From Verrucomicrobiia bacterium (GTDB lineage: Bacteria; Verrucomicrobiota; Verrucomicrobiia; Verrucomicrobiales; Akkermansiaceae): a DNA stretch of 64,000 bases. Where the stretch lies: positions 124,001-188,000 of the forward strand of contig JAUIGV010000004.1 in NCBI GenBank assembly GCA_030432565.1, given 5' to 3'. The position numbers and the translations under genes were made by a program. The notes under the pieces are model-generated. The model saw only the letters and a list, made by a program, of their open reading frames with translations, was not told where the DNA came from and did not search any database. This document shows, piece after piece, positions 52,688 through 61,132 of this stretch (position 1 is the first letter of the stretch; the number at the start of each line of letters is the position of its first letter).

Positions 52688-53242
52688 ATGCTCCGCAACT
52701 TGTCAGGCCCCTTCGTCAAAGCCCTTCTTCTGGGCTTTTTCTGCTGTCTGGGGGCATCGGCGAAAGATGAAACCGAACCAGAGCCCAAAGGCGGATTCAC
52801 TTTCGCTCTCCGGGAAGTGCACCCAAATAATACGCAAATTCTTGCGCAAATTAAATCAGGGGAAGCCAAGCTACCTCCAGGGTATAAGATTTACCAAATC
52901 CGGATCTCCGACCCTGAAACTGGCAAAATCACCGATCAGGAACCCATTGTCTTGGCCAGTAAAGCGATCGTGACCGGGACCCACATTGAAAAGACCAGCC
53001 CCGGCCATGGCCTTGGCACCCTTAACGTTCGTCTGAACAAGGAAGGCGGGAAACGTCTGGGCATCGCCACCAAAAGAATGGCGCTGGGAAGAGACCGCAT
53101 CGCAATTGTTTTTGAAGGCCAATGCGTCATTGCCCCAACAGTCAACGGTGTATTGGGTGAGCAATTTGTTGTCGAGGGACTTCAAGACAAACAAGAAGTC
53201 AGCCGCGTCGTAAAAGCTCTCAACGAGAAGCGCAAAAAGTAA
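52688..53242 (+). CDS. Exported stand-alone SecD periplasmic-head (P1-like) domain
   Basis: The 184-residue protein has a signal sequence (V-K-A-L-L-L-G-F-F-C-C-L-G-A-S-A) and no other membrane segment. Its body repeats, nearly in parallel, a part of the first periplasmic region of the SecDF protein encoded just downstream. L-R-E-V-H-P-N-N-T-Q-I matches L-K-E-V-H-P-N-S-S-Q-I. N-V-R-L-N-K-E-G-G-K-R-L matches N-V-T-L-N-K-E-G-G-R-R-L. A-P-T-V-N-G-V-L-G matches A-P-T-V-N-A-V-L-G. It looks like a partial duplication of secD that became a soluble or loosely bound periplasmic protein. A regulatory or chaperone role at the translocon is conceivable. Confidence 0.8.
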   Translation: MLRNLSGPFVKALLLGFFCCLGASAKDETEPEPKGGFTFALREVHPNNTQILAQIKSGEAKLPPGYKIYQIRISDPETGKITDQEPIVLASKAIVTGTHIEKTSPGHGLGTLNVRLNKEGGKRLGIATKRMALGRDRIAIVFEGQCVIAPTVNGVLGEQFVVEGLQDKQEVSRVVKALNEKRKK

Positions 53243-53269
53243 ATTTTCAGATTCTAAAGTAAGTAATTC

Positions 53270-55906
53270 ATGGACCTCCAAGACAACCCTCTCATCGTCG
53301 TCGGTGCCGGTATCGCCATCGTCGCCCTCATCTTCTGGTATGTCGCGACCGAAATCGACCGCCGCAAGCGCAACGTCGGCTCCATCGCCATCGGCATCGT
53401 GATCATCCTTTGCCTGATGGCCATCCTTCCCGTGAAGGAGAAGCTTAAAGGCGGAATCGATCTCGTCGGTGGTTCCTCCTTCATCGTCGAAATCCAACCC
53501 GGAAAGGACGAGGACGGAAACCCCCTTCCAGTCAATGAAGGCGCCATCGAGCAGGCCAAGGCCACCCTGTCCAAACGCCTCTCCAACAGTGGCCTGAGCG
53601 ACAACCTCATGCAGCCTCTTGGCAAGGATCGCCTCATTATCGAGATGCCGGGAGTTGGACCGGAACGCCGCGATGAAATCCGTGAGACCATCGAGAAAAC
53701 CGCCCGTCTTCTCCTCAAGGAAGTTCACCCCAACAGCAGCCAAATCATTGCCCAAATCGAGGCTGGCACGAAGACCCTGGAACCCGGATATCAAGTCTAC
53801 CCGATTCGCATTACCGACAAGGAGACCGGCAAGATCACCGGGATGGATAAGATCCTCCTGAGCAAAAAGACCATCGTGGGTGGCGACAAGGTCGATCTTG
53901 CACGTCCGGGAGAAGGCATGGGTGTCATCAACGTGACCTTGAACAAAGAAGGGGGCCGACGACTCTCCAATACCACCGGCAACATGACCATTGGGAGAGA
54001 CCGTATGGCGGTCGTTCTCGATGACGAGGTTCTCATCGCCCCCACCGTGAATGCCGTTCTAGGACGCCGGTTCATCGTGGAAGGTCTCGACGGACGCGAG
54101 GAAGTCCGCACTGTTTCCAACGCGCTCAACAATCCTCTCAAATACCCTCTGACCATCCTCTCCGAGCGGAATGTCTCCCCCCGCTATGGCGAGGAAGTCG
54201 TCAGACAAGGCATTACCGCCGCGATTGCCGGCCTGAGTCTTACCTTGTTTTTCGTCTTGATCTATTACCGTATCGCCGGCCTTGTCGCCCTCGCCGGCCT
54301 CATGGTGAACATGCTCATCCTTTTTGGGGCAATGGCGATGTTCGGAGCGACCTTTACCCTTCCGGGAATCGCGGGAATCATCCTGACCATCGGTGTTGCA
54401 GTTGATGCCAACGTCCTCATTTACGAAAGACTGCGGGAGGAAATGGCAGGCGGCAAATCTCTCGGGAACGCCCTCCGCGCCGCTTATGAGAAAGCCTTCA
54501 GCGCCATCTTCGATGCCAACATCACCACCCTTCTCACCGCGATCATTCTTCTTTGGCGTGCGTCCGACCAAATGAAAGGCTTCGCCATCACTCTGACGAT
54601 CGGAATTCTATCCTCGATGTTTGCCGCGCTCCTCGTGACCCGCGTCCTCTTCTTCTGGGGTCGCGATACCGGAGCCCTCAAGAAGCTCAGCTTCATGAAC
54701 CTGATCCCCGAGAAAACGATCAAATTCATGGAAATGCGGAAGCCCGCCTTCATGATTTCAGCAGTCCTCTTCATCGGTTCACTCGTCGTCATGGGAACCA
54801 AGCGCGATTCCTCACTCGGCATCGACTTCCTCGGTGGAAGTATTGTGAACATCCAGCTCAATGAAGAGCAGATCTTAAGCGAGGCCACGGTGAGAGAAGC
54901 CATCAGCGATCTCACCTTGAAGAAAAACGCGACCATCCAGCTCGAACAACCCGTGGGTGCGGAAGGAGAACTGATCTCAATCAAGTGCGACTCTGATGAC
55001 CTTGCTCAGATCACGGACAAGCTGCGCTCGGATATTGGAATCCTTGGCGCGGTCAGCTCAAAGACCCTTGAAATTCCGCTCAAGAAGAGCGACTCGGAAA
55101 TCACGAAAGAGGCCATCGAAAAGTCCCTTGAAAGCCTCGGATTGGAAAATACCAAGGTTGAGATCAAAGCCGAGGCTGCCAGTGACAATCGCTTCATCAG
55201 TATCAACAGTGCCGCCGACAGCGAATCCACCATCGCGACCAAGCTCAAGGAAGACTTCCCGTCTCTCAAGATTCCCGAAGCCAAACCGAACTACGAAATC
55301 CCCATCGATGGCCAAACAATCTCGGCCTCTCTCGGTGGCGAGTTCTTAAAGAACTCCCTCTATGCACTCGGTCTGGGGCTTCTCGCGGTTTTGATTTACA
55401 TCAGCCTGCGATTCGAATTCTCCTTCGCCGTTGGTGCCTTTACCGCGCTCTTTCACGATATCGTAATCTGTATTGGTGTTGTGATCCTCTTCGGAACAGA
55501 GCTCTCCTTAATCCACGTCGGAGCCTTCCTGACAATCGCGGGTTACTCCATTAACGACACGATCGTGGTGTTCGACCGGATGAGGGAAACCCTTCGTTCG
55601 AAGCGTGGCGATGTTTCCGACGTGATGAACCTCGCGATCAACGCCACCCTTTCCCGAACCATTCTGACCTCGGTCACGACCTTTGTGGCCGTGTTCGTCC
55701 TCTGGATCTTCGGCGGCGCTGCCCTCAAGGATTTCTCCTTCGCCATCATGATCGGCGTGATTATCGGAACCTACTCCTCGATCTTCATCGCAGCTCCTGT
55801 TGTTTACATCTGGAGTAAGTCCCGCGGCACCAATCTCCGTAAAGAGCTCCTTGATGCCTCGCTGGACATGTCGACCGAAGTTGTCGAGCCAGCCCCGGGC
55901 AAGTAG
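53270..55906 (+). CDS. secDF: Protein translocase SecDF fusion
   Basis: The 878-residue protein fuses SecD and SecF. The SecD half has the first membrane helix, L-K-G-G-I-D-L-V-G-G, a large periplasmic domain (to about 310), and a six-helix RND-like core with G-V-A-V-D-A-N-V-L-I-Y-E-R. The SecF half starts near 490 with L-G-I-D-F-L-G-G and has G-Y-S-I-N-D-T-I-V-V-F-D-R. It uses the proton gradient to pull exported proteins through SecYEG. A hairpin at 55926-55961 ends the operon. Confidence 0.94.
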   Translation: MDLQDNPLIVVGAGIAIVALIFWYVATEIDRRKRNVGSIAIGIVIILCLMAILPVKEKLKGGIDLVGGSSFIVEIQPGKDEDGNPLPVNEGAIEQAKATLSKRLSNSGLSDNLMQPLGKDRLIIEMPGVGPERRDEIRETIEKTARLLLKEVHPNSSQIIAQIEAGTKTLEPGYQVYPIRITDKETGKITGMDKILLSKKTIVGGDKVDLARPGEGMGVINVTLNKEGGRRLSNTTGNMTIGRDRMAVVLDDEVLIAPTVNAVLGRRFIVEGLDGREEVRTVSNALNNPLKYPLTILSERNVSPRYGEEVVRQGITAAIAGLSLTLFFVLIYYRIAGLVALAGLMVNMLILFGAMAMFGATFTLPGIAGIILTIGVAVDANVLIYERLREEMAGGKSLGNALRAAYEKAFSAIFDANITTLLTAIILLWRASDQMKGFAITLTIGILSSMFAALLVTRVLFFWGRDTGALKKLSFMNLIPEKTIKFMEMRKPAFMISAVLFIGSLVVMGTKRDSSLGIDFLGGSIVNIQLNEEQILSEATVREAISDLTLKKNATIQLEQPVGAEGELISIKCDSDDLAQITDKLRSDIGILGAVSSKTLEIPLKKSDSEITKEAIEKSLESLGLENTKVEIKAEAASDNRFISINSAADSESTIATKLKEDFPSLKIPEAKPNYEIPIDGQTISASLGGEFLKNSLYALGLGLLAVLIYISLRFEFSFAVGAFTALFHDIVICIGVVILFGTELSLIHVGAFLTIAGYSINDTIVVFDRMRETLRSKRGDVSDVMNLAINATLSRTILTSVTTFVAVFVLWIFGGAALKDFSFAIMIGVIIGTYSSIFIAAPVVYIWSKSRGTNLRKELLDASLDMSTEVVEPAPGK

Positions 55907-55925
55907 ATCTGATTCCTTTTTTTTT

Positions 55926-55961
55926 AAAAGCCTGCCCGGAGTTCGCTCCCGGCAGGCTTTT
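55926..55961 (+). terminator. Terminator hairpin after secDF
   Basis: A 16-bp stem with one mismatch and a TTCG tetraloop (AAAAGCCTGCCCGGAG / CTCCCGGCAGGCTTTT) lies 20 bases after the secDF stop. Flanking T-runs occur on both sides, so it could act in both directions. Confidence 0.88.
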
Positions 55962-56006
55962 CCATCATTGCCAAAATTTGTTTACGAAACTAAACTATCC
56001 CCCCTG

Positions 56007-57188
56007 ATGACAAAGACTTGGTTCACCCTCCTGCTTGCCGCTCTCTGCCTCGGCCTGCAAGCACAAGAAACCCCGATTAATGCAATCGAAACCAACCTCG
56101 CCACCACTCCTCCTGTCAAAGATGCCGTCGAGGTTTTAGAGGACGATGGCTCACGCGTAGCGGTTTTGGGCTATCATGTCTTCCACGCCACGCTCCCGGC
56201 AACCCAAATGCGGATTCCCACTTCAAAATTTCGCAGCCAGATGGAGGCCATCAAAAAGTCCAACATCCCGGTTATCACTCTTGAGCAATTTCTCGCCTGG
56301 CGTCGAGGTGAAGGTGAACTCCCACCGCAATCCATCCTGATCACGATGGACGACGGCTGGAGATCGGTTTACACCGAAGCCTTTCCCATCATGAGGGAAT
56401 TGCAGCTACCCTTCACCGTCTATCTTTACAAAAACTACGTGGGAGCCAATCGCGGGAGCCGGGCCCTTTCTCTCGACATGATTCGCGAAATGGTTTCCAG
56501 CAAGCTCTGCTCCATCGGCTCACACTCGGTCAGTCACCCCTTTCCCAGCAAAGTCAAAAGCGCAGCGAAGGCAGGCCCCGAATCCTACGACAAGTTCCTC
56601 CGCAACGAACTGGGTACGTCCAAAAAATTTCTCGATGACACCTTTGGTATCAAAGTCACCACCTACGCCTACCCGGGTGGATACCATACCGACGAGATGT
56701 TTCCTTTGGCCGATGAATTCGGTTACGACCATCTTTTCACGGTGAAACCGGGCAAAATCCGCCGGGATTCGCCCCGCTACACCCTTCCTCGTTACATCGT
56801 CCTGGGAAATCATGATGGAGCCTTTAATGCTGCAATGGTTTTTCGAAATGGGGCCAGAGTTGCCAGCATCCCCGTCACACTGCCACACCCAACCAAGCCC
56901 GAACCCGGTGAAATCATCGCCTCGCGTCTTCCCACAATTCAGGTTGATCTTTCTGGAGTGGAAAATCTTGATCCCGATTCGGTCGTCATGAGAGTCGCTG
57001 GCTTCGGCAAAGTCCCCCTCATGGTCGATCCTGAAACTCTTGTTTACCAATGGACCGTGAGCCGACCTCTTCGCCAGCCCTTGTGCGAAGTCACAACCCA
57101 ATGGCGAATTAAAGACAACGAAGACTACGAACCGGTCATGCGATGGTCCTTCCGCATTGATCACGAAGCGGCATACCAGGCTCAGTAG
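56007..57188 (+). CDS. Exported polysaccharide deacetylase (NodB homology domain)
   Basis: The ATG at 56007 gives a signal peptide (M-T-K-T-W-F-T-L-L-L-A-A-L-C-L-G-L-Q-A-Q) and 393 residues; an earlier frame start lies inside secDF. The NodB domain (about 55-285) has G-Y-H-V-F, I-T-M-D-D-G-W (general base aspartates), S-H-S-V-S-H-P (metal histidines) and A-Y-P-G-G. A beta-rich C-terminal domain of about 110 residues follows. It probably de-N-acetylates or de-O-acetylates an envelope or exopolysaccharide. Confidence 0.86.
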   Translation: MTKTWFTLLLAALCLGLQAQETPINAIETNLATTPPVKDAVEVLEDDGSRVAVLGYHVFHATLPATQMRIPTSKFRSQMEAIKKSNIPVITLEQFLAWRRGEGELPPQSILITMDDGWRSVYTEAFPIMRELQLPFTVYLYKNYVGANRGSRALSLDMIREMVSSKLCSIGSHSVSHPFPSKVKSAAKAGPESYDKFLRNELGTSKKFLDDTFGIKVTTYAYPGGYHTDEMFPLADEFGYDHLFTVKPGKIRRDSPRYTLPRYIVLGNHDGAFNAAMVFRNGARVASIPVTLPHPTKPEPGEIIASRLPTIQVDLSGVENLDPDSVVMRVAGFGKVPLMVDPETLVYQWTVSRPLRQPLCEVTTQWRIKDNEDYEPVMRWSFRIDHEAAYQAQ

Positions 57189-57350
57189 GAACTTCAAGCT
57201 ACCCAGGCCAGAAAAAATCGAAAACCGACGAAAAAGCGCGATTTTCAATGCTGTCAGCTCGATAGATAAGCTCTTTTCTCTGAATTTCATCAATTTTCGC
57301 TTGATTAAGACGCCGACTCAACCATTTTTCACCGAAATTCCTCAAACTTC

Positions 57351-59078
57351 ATGAGCAACCAATCACTCGACGGAGCACAGGCTCTCATCAAAACCCTCGA
57401 CGATCTCGGCATTGAGTTCATTTTCGGCTACTCCGGCGGAGCAGCCATCCCCATTTTTGACGCGCTGGAAACGGTCGAAACCAAAATGAAGTTCATTCTC
57501 GTGCGCCACGAACAAGGAGCCGTTCATATGGCCGATGGCTACGCTCGCGCGACCGGAAAGCCGGCAGCTGTACTCGTTACATCCGGGCCTGGCGCAGGCA
57601 ACACCGTCACCGGTCTCATGACCGCCCAGATGGATTCAGTCCCAATGCTTGTCATTTGTGGACAGCAAGTCACCTGGATGCTTGGGAAAGACGCCTTCCA
57701 GGAAGCGGATATTTTCGGAATTACCGTTCCCGTGGTAAAACACAATTACCTCGTCAAAGAGACCAATGACTTGGTCCGCGTGGCCAAGGAGGCCTATCAC
57801 ATCGCCACCACCGGTCGCCCCGGCCCCGTCCTCATCGACGTTCCCAAGGACGTTTCTTCCGGTGATTTTACCGCAACCATGGATCCGGAACTGGATCTTC
57901 CCGGTTACGATCCATACGAATCTCTCAACATCGACCCCGCCGGAATCGAGGAGGCTGTCGCCCTCATCAAGAAAGCAAAACGACCTGTGATCCTGGCGGG
58001 TCAGGGCACCATGATCGCACGTGCCGACAAGGAGCTCATGGAACTGGCAACCAAGCTCAATTGCCCCGTCACCTCCACCCTTCTCGGCAAGGGCGTCTTT
58101 CCTGAAACCCATGAGCTTAGCCTCGGCATGCTGGGCATGCATGGCACCGCCTACGCCAACAAGGCCATGGTCGAGTGCGACCTTCTCCTCAATGTCGGCT
58201 CTCGATTTGACGATCGCATCATCGGCCAGCCCGACAAGTTTTGCTCCGATGCGAAAATCATTCACATCGACATCGATCCAGCGGAAATGGAAAAGATGAT
58301 CCGCCCCGACGTGCAAATTGTTGGAGATGCGAAAGCAGCCCTCACCCTGCTCAATCAGGAAATCGAAGAACTGGAAACAGCCGACTGGCTCAAGACTCTG
58401 GACGGCTACAAAAAGAAGTTCCCGCTTGGCTACAAAAAGCAAGGCGGACTCAGAATGCAGCAGGTCATCGAGGAACTCTACGAACAGACCGGGGGCAAAG
58501 CCATCGTTTCGACCGATGTGGGGCAACACCAGATGTGGGCCGCACAATTCTACAAGAACGACGAGTCCTATCACTGGCTTTCGTCGGGTGGCGCCGGAAC
58601 CATGGGCTTCGGCTTCCCCGCTGCCATCGGAGCCCAACTCGCTCATCCTGAAAAAATCGTGATTTCGATCTCGGGTGATGGAGGCTTCCAAATGACTCTT
58701 TTTGAATTGGCGACCGCTGCGATTCACAAACTCCCCATCAAGATTGTCGTTCTCAATAACCACTACCTCGGCATGGTCCGCCAATGGCAGGAGCTCTTCT
58801 TCGAAAACCGGGAGTCGGGCGTCGATCTCGAGGGCAACCCCGATTTCTGCAAGCTCGCCGGCGCCTATGGCATTCCAAGCGTCCACTTTAAACGCCCGGC
58901 CGACTGCCAACGTAAGATCGAGGAAGCACTCGCCTACAACGACGGGCCCATCCTCATTCACGCCGAGTGCGTCAAATACGAGAATGTCTTTCCCATGATT
59001 CCTGCCGGTGCAGCTCTTGAGGACATGATCACCGAGCCGCCCAAAACTCAAATGGCAAAACCTGTGGGATCAACCTAG
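57351..59078 (+). CDS. ilvB: Acetolactate synthase, large subunit
   Basis: IlvB joins two pyruvates, or pyruvate and 2-oxobutyrate, in branched-chain amino acid synthesis. The 575-residue thiamine-diphosphate enzyme has the cofactor glutamate in R-H-E-Q-G-A, the ThDP/Mg motif G-D-G-G-F-Q near 445 with N-N-H-Y at its end, and S-R-F-D-D-R in the FAD-like middle domain. It pairs with ilvH, 39 bases downstream. The 162-base leader shows no clear leader peptide rich in Ile, Leu or Val. Confidence 0.95.
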   Translation: MSNQSLDGAQALIKTLDDLGIEFIFGYSGGAAIPIFDALETVETKMKFILVRHEQGAVHMADGYARATGKPAAVLVTSGPGAGNTVTGLMTAQMDSVPMLVICGQQVTWMLGKDAFQEADIFGITVPVVKHNYLVKETNDLVRVAKEAYHIATTGRPGPVLIDVPKDVSSGDFTATMDPELDLPGYDPYESLNIDPAGIEEAVALIKKAKRPVILAGQGTMIARADKELMELATKLNCPVTSTLLGKGVFPETHELSLGMLGMHGTAYANKAMVECDLLLNVGSRFDDRIIGQPDKFCSDAKIIHIDIDPAEMEKMIRPDVQIVGDAKAALTLLNQEIEELETADWLKTLDGYKKKFPLGYKKQGGLRMQQVIEELYEQTGGKAIVSTDVGQHQMWAAQFYKNDESYHWLSSGGAGTMGFGFPAAIGAQLAHPEKIVISISGDGGFQMTLFELATAAIHKLPIKIVVLNNHYLGMVRQWQELFFENRESGVDLEGNPDFCKLAGAYGIPSVHFKRPADCQRKIEEALAYNDGPILIHAECVKYENVFPMIPAGAALEDMITEPPKTQMAKPVGST

Positions 59079-59117
59079 GACCTCCCTCCACTTTTCAAAA
59101 ATTCACCATCACTTGAA

Positions 59118-59657
59118 ATGTCTAAAACGATTGTCACCACCGACACTCCTATGGAAAATGCCACGCGTGGCGCTTCAAATACGCTCTCCATCCTCGTCAA
59201 CAACAGCCCGGGGGTTCTAATGCGGATTTGCCAGGTCTTCTCGCGAAGAGCTTACAATATCGATTCACTTGTCGTCTCCGAAGGCCGCACCGGTGCTTTC
59301 TCCAGAATGACCATCGATATCTCAGGAAATCCCCAGGGGCTCGAACAGATCATCAAGCAAGTCAACAAGCTCATCGATGTGATCCATTGCTACGAGCACA
59401 CCGCGGCAAACTCGGTCGTTCGTGAAATGCTCTTGGTCAAAATTATCGCTGACAAGGACGAGCGCTCCGCTGCACTTCAGGTCATTGAACACTTTGCAGG
59501 AAAGACGGTCGACATGAGCCCGAATTCGATGATCGCGATGTTTACCGGGACCACCAGCAAGATCGATGCCGTCGTTCTCATGCTCGGCCAATTTGAGGTC
59601 ATAGAGACCATCAGAACCGGAAAGGTCGTCATGGCACGTGGAAGCCAAGCCACCTAA
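59118..59657 (+). CDS. ilvH: Acetolactate synthase, small regulatory subunit
   Basis: The 179-residue protein has an N-terminal ACT domain (about 20-95: L-V-N-N-S-P-G-V-L, R-R-A-Y-N-I-D-S-L) and a second C-terminal half (about 100-175). It binds valine and controls IlvB. A 15-bp hairpin follows the gene. Confidence 0.94.
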   Translation: MSKTIVTTDTPMENATRGASNTLSILVNNSPGVLMRICQVFSRRAYNIDSLVVSEGRTGAFSRMTIDISGNPQGLEQIIKQVNKLIDVIHCYEHTAANSVVREMLLVKIIADKDERSAALQVIEHFAGKTVDMSPNSMIAMFTGTTSKIDAVVLMLGQFEVIETIRTGKVVMARGSQAT

Positions 59658-59683
59658 AGTTGCATCCCCAAAAAATTCGATCG

Positions 59684-59718
59684 AAATCCCCGGTCTGGCT
59701 ATTCCAGGCCGGGGATTT
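59684..59718 (+). terminator. Terminator hairpin after ilvH
   Basis: A 15-bp stem with one G-U pair (AAATCCCCGGTCTGG / CCAGGCCGGGGATTT) and a five-base loop lies 26 bases after the ilvH stop. The T-run is short, so termination strength is uncertain. Confidence 0.8.
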
Positions 59719-59750
59719 GCGATATCAGGAAACGTTGTTAGTATTACGCC

Positions 59751-61055
59751 ATGATTTCCAAACCGGTCACCGTCCATGGCATCTGGGGAGCCGCCATGAT
59801 TGGCGCATTTTTTGTCGGAACAAGTTGGCAGAAGGCTGAATACGAAACCAATTCCGGCAAGGTCGCATCCGTGCCTAGCACCCGGACCCCATCGACCCTC
59901 CCCCTCGGCTCCGGCACCGACGCTTCCGGGCCACAGTCGCAACGCTCCCGCTCCGGGCGAAAGGATGTTGTTTCAGAGGTTTTCGAAGCCAATGCATTTT
60001 CAGAGATGGGAATCGATGGCCTGGCCGCCATGGCTTTTAAGGATCCGAATCAAGTCAAACGCCGGCTTGCCTTTAGTCGCCTGCTCGCAGAAATGACCAG
60101 CGACAATGCGATGCAAATCCGCGAGAAACTCATGGCATCAGGAATGAATACCCGTGACCCGGAGTGGCGCGACTTCAACTATGCCTGGGGCACCATTGCC
60201 GGAGAATCCGCCTTCTCGGAGTCCCTCGACATGGAGCAAAAAGATCTTTACTCCGTGATCAGTGGTTGGGCAACGACTGACCCGACAGGCGCCATGGCTA
60301 TGCTTGATCGCCTGCCCGAGAATCTGGCCGACCAGAAGAAGCGACTCGAAGAAGGCGTCGTAGCCGGATTGGCGGACCGTAATCGCGACGAGGCCACCGC
60401 TTATGTTTCCAAGCTTCTCGCCGGAGGAAGAACCGATGCCGCACGTTTGATGGAAAATGTGGCCAGCGAGGTCATCCGTCAGGAAGGCCCGGTGGAAGCC
60501 TCCAATTGGATTTCAACTCTGGAAGATGGACCGCTTAAAGGTTCGGCAATGAACAAGGTGGCCGAACGATACGCGCGAACTGATCCGGAGGCTGCGGCGG
60601 GATGGATTCAGGCCTTCGCAGCCGAGGATTACGCCACCCGCGCGGTCGCCCAGGTCGGAGAGAAATGGGCCGAGCGCGAACCCCTTGCCGCAGTCTCGTG
60701 GCTCGATCAACTTCCAGAGGGTCCCGGCCAAAAAGCGGGACTCAACTCCGCCTTCGGCGACTGGGAAGATCGCGATCCCATTGCCGCCGGCCAATATCTC
60801 CTCGACATGCCAAATTCCCCAAAACGTGACTCAGCCATCAAGGGCTTTGCCGAGGGATACGCGTGGCAGGATCCCCAGACAGCCATCGCGTGGGCCCAGG
60901 ACATCCAGGATCCCGCAATTCGCAGCGAATCTCTGAAGAAGGTTGGCTATGCCTACTACCGCCGCAAACCCGAGGAGGCGAAGGCCTGGCTCACAAACAG
61001 CGGTCTTTCGGCAGAGGTCCAAACCGAGATTCTTAACTCTCGAAGAAGGCGCTAG
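59751..61055 (+). CDS. Membrane-anchored W-A-x-x-D-P repeat protein
   Basis: The 434-residue protein has an N-terminal membrane segment (about residues 10-25), a serine/threonine/proline-rich linker and a helical array. Its repeats of about 30 residues include G-W-A-T-T-D-P-T-G-A-M, Y-A-R-T-D-P-E-A-A-A-G-W, W-A-E-R-E-P-L-A-A-V-S-W, W-E-D-R-D-P-I-A-A and Y-A-W-Q-D-P-Q-T-A-I-A-W. It belongs to the same broad repeat class as the three paralogues at 44146-49670 but is more regular. It is probably a protein-binding solenoid outside the cytoplasm. Confidence 0.72.
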   Translation: MISKPVTVHGIWGAAMIGAFFVGTSWQKAEYETNSGKVASVPSTRTPSTLPLGSGTDASGPQSQRSRSGRKDVVSEVFEANAFSEMGIDGLAAMAFKDPNQVKRRLAFSRLLAEMTSDNAMQIREKLMASGMNTRDPEWRDFNYAWGTIAGESAFSESLDMEQKDLYSVISGWATTDPTGAMAMLDRLPENLADQKKRLEEGVVAGLADRNRDEATAYVSKLLAGGRTDAARLMENVASEVIRQEGPVEASNWISTLEDGPLKGSAMNKVAERYARTDPEAAAGWIQAFAAEDYATRAVAQVGEKWAEREPLAAVSWLDQLPEGPGQKAGLNSAFGDWEDRDPIAAGQYLLDMPNSPKRDSAIKGFAEGYAWQDPQTAIAWAQDIQDPAIRSESLKKVGYAYYRRKPEEAKAWLTNSGLSAEVQTEILNSRRRR

Positions 61056-61132
61056 GCAAAAGTGGTGAATCTCCAGAAAACCTCCCCTTCTTCCAAATTG
61101 AAATCTCATCAATTTCACCGTAGCATGGGAGG

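Noticed and set aside
57189-57350. Possible attenuator or leader peptide before ilvB
   Set aside because: No short frame rich in Ile, Leu or Val and no convincing terminator/antiterminator pair; only a weak AAAATCG/CGATTTT match with a long loop.
57636-59051. 471-codon minus-strand open frame opposite ilvB
   Set aside because: ilvB is unambiguous and full length. The antisense frame reflects codon bias in GC-rich DNA.
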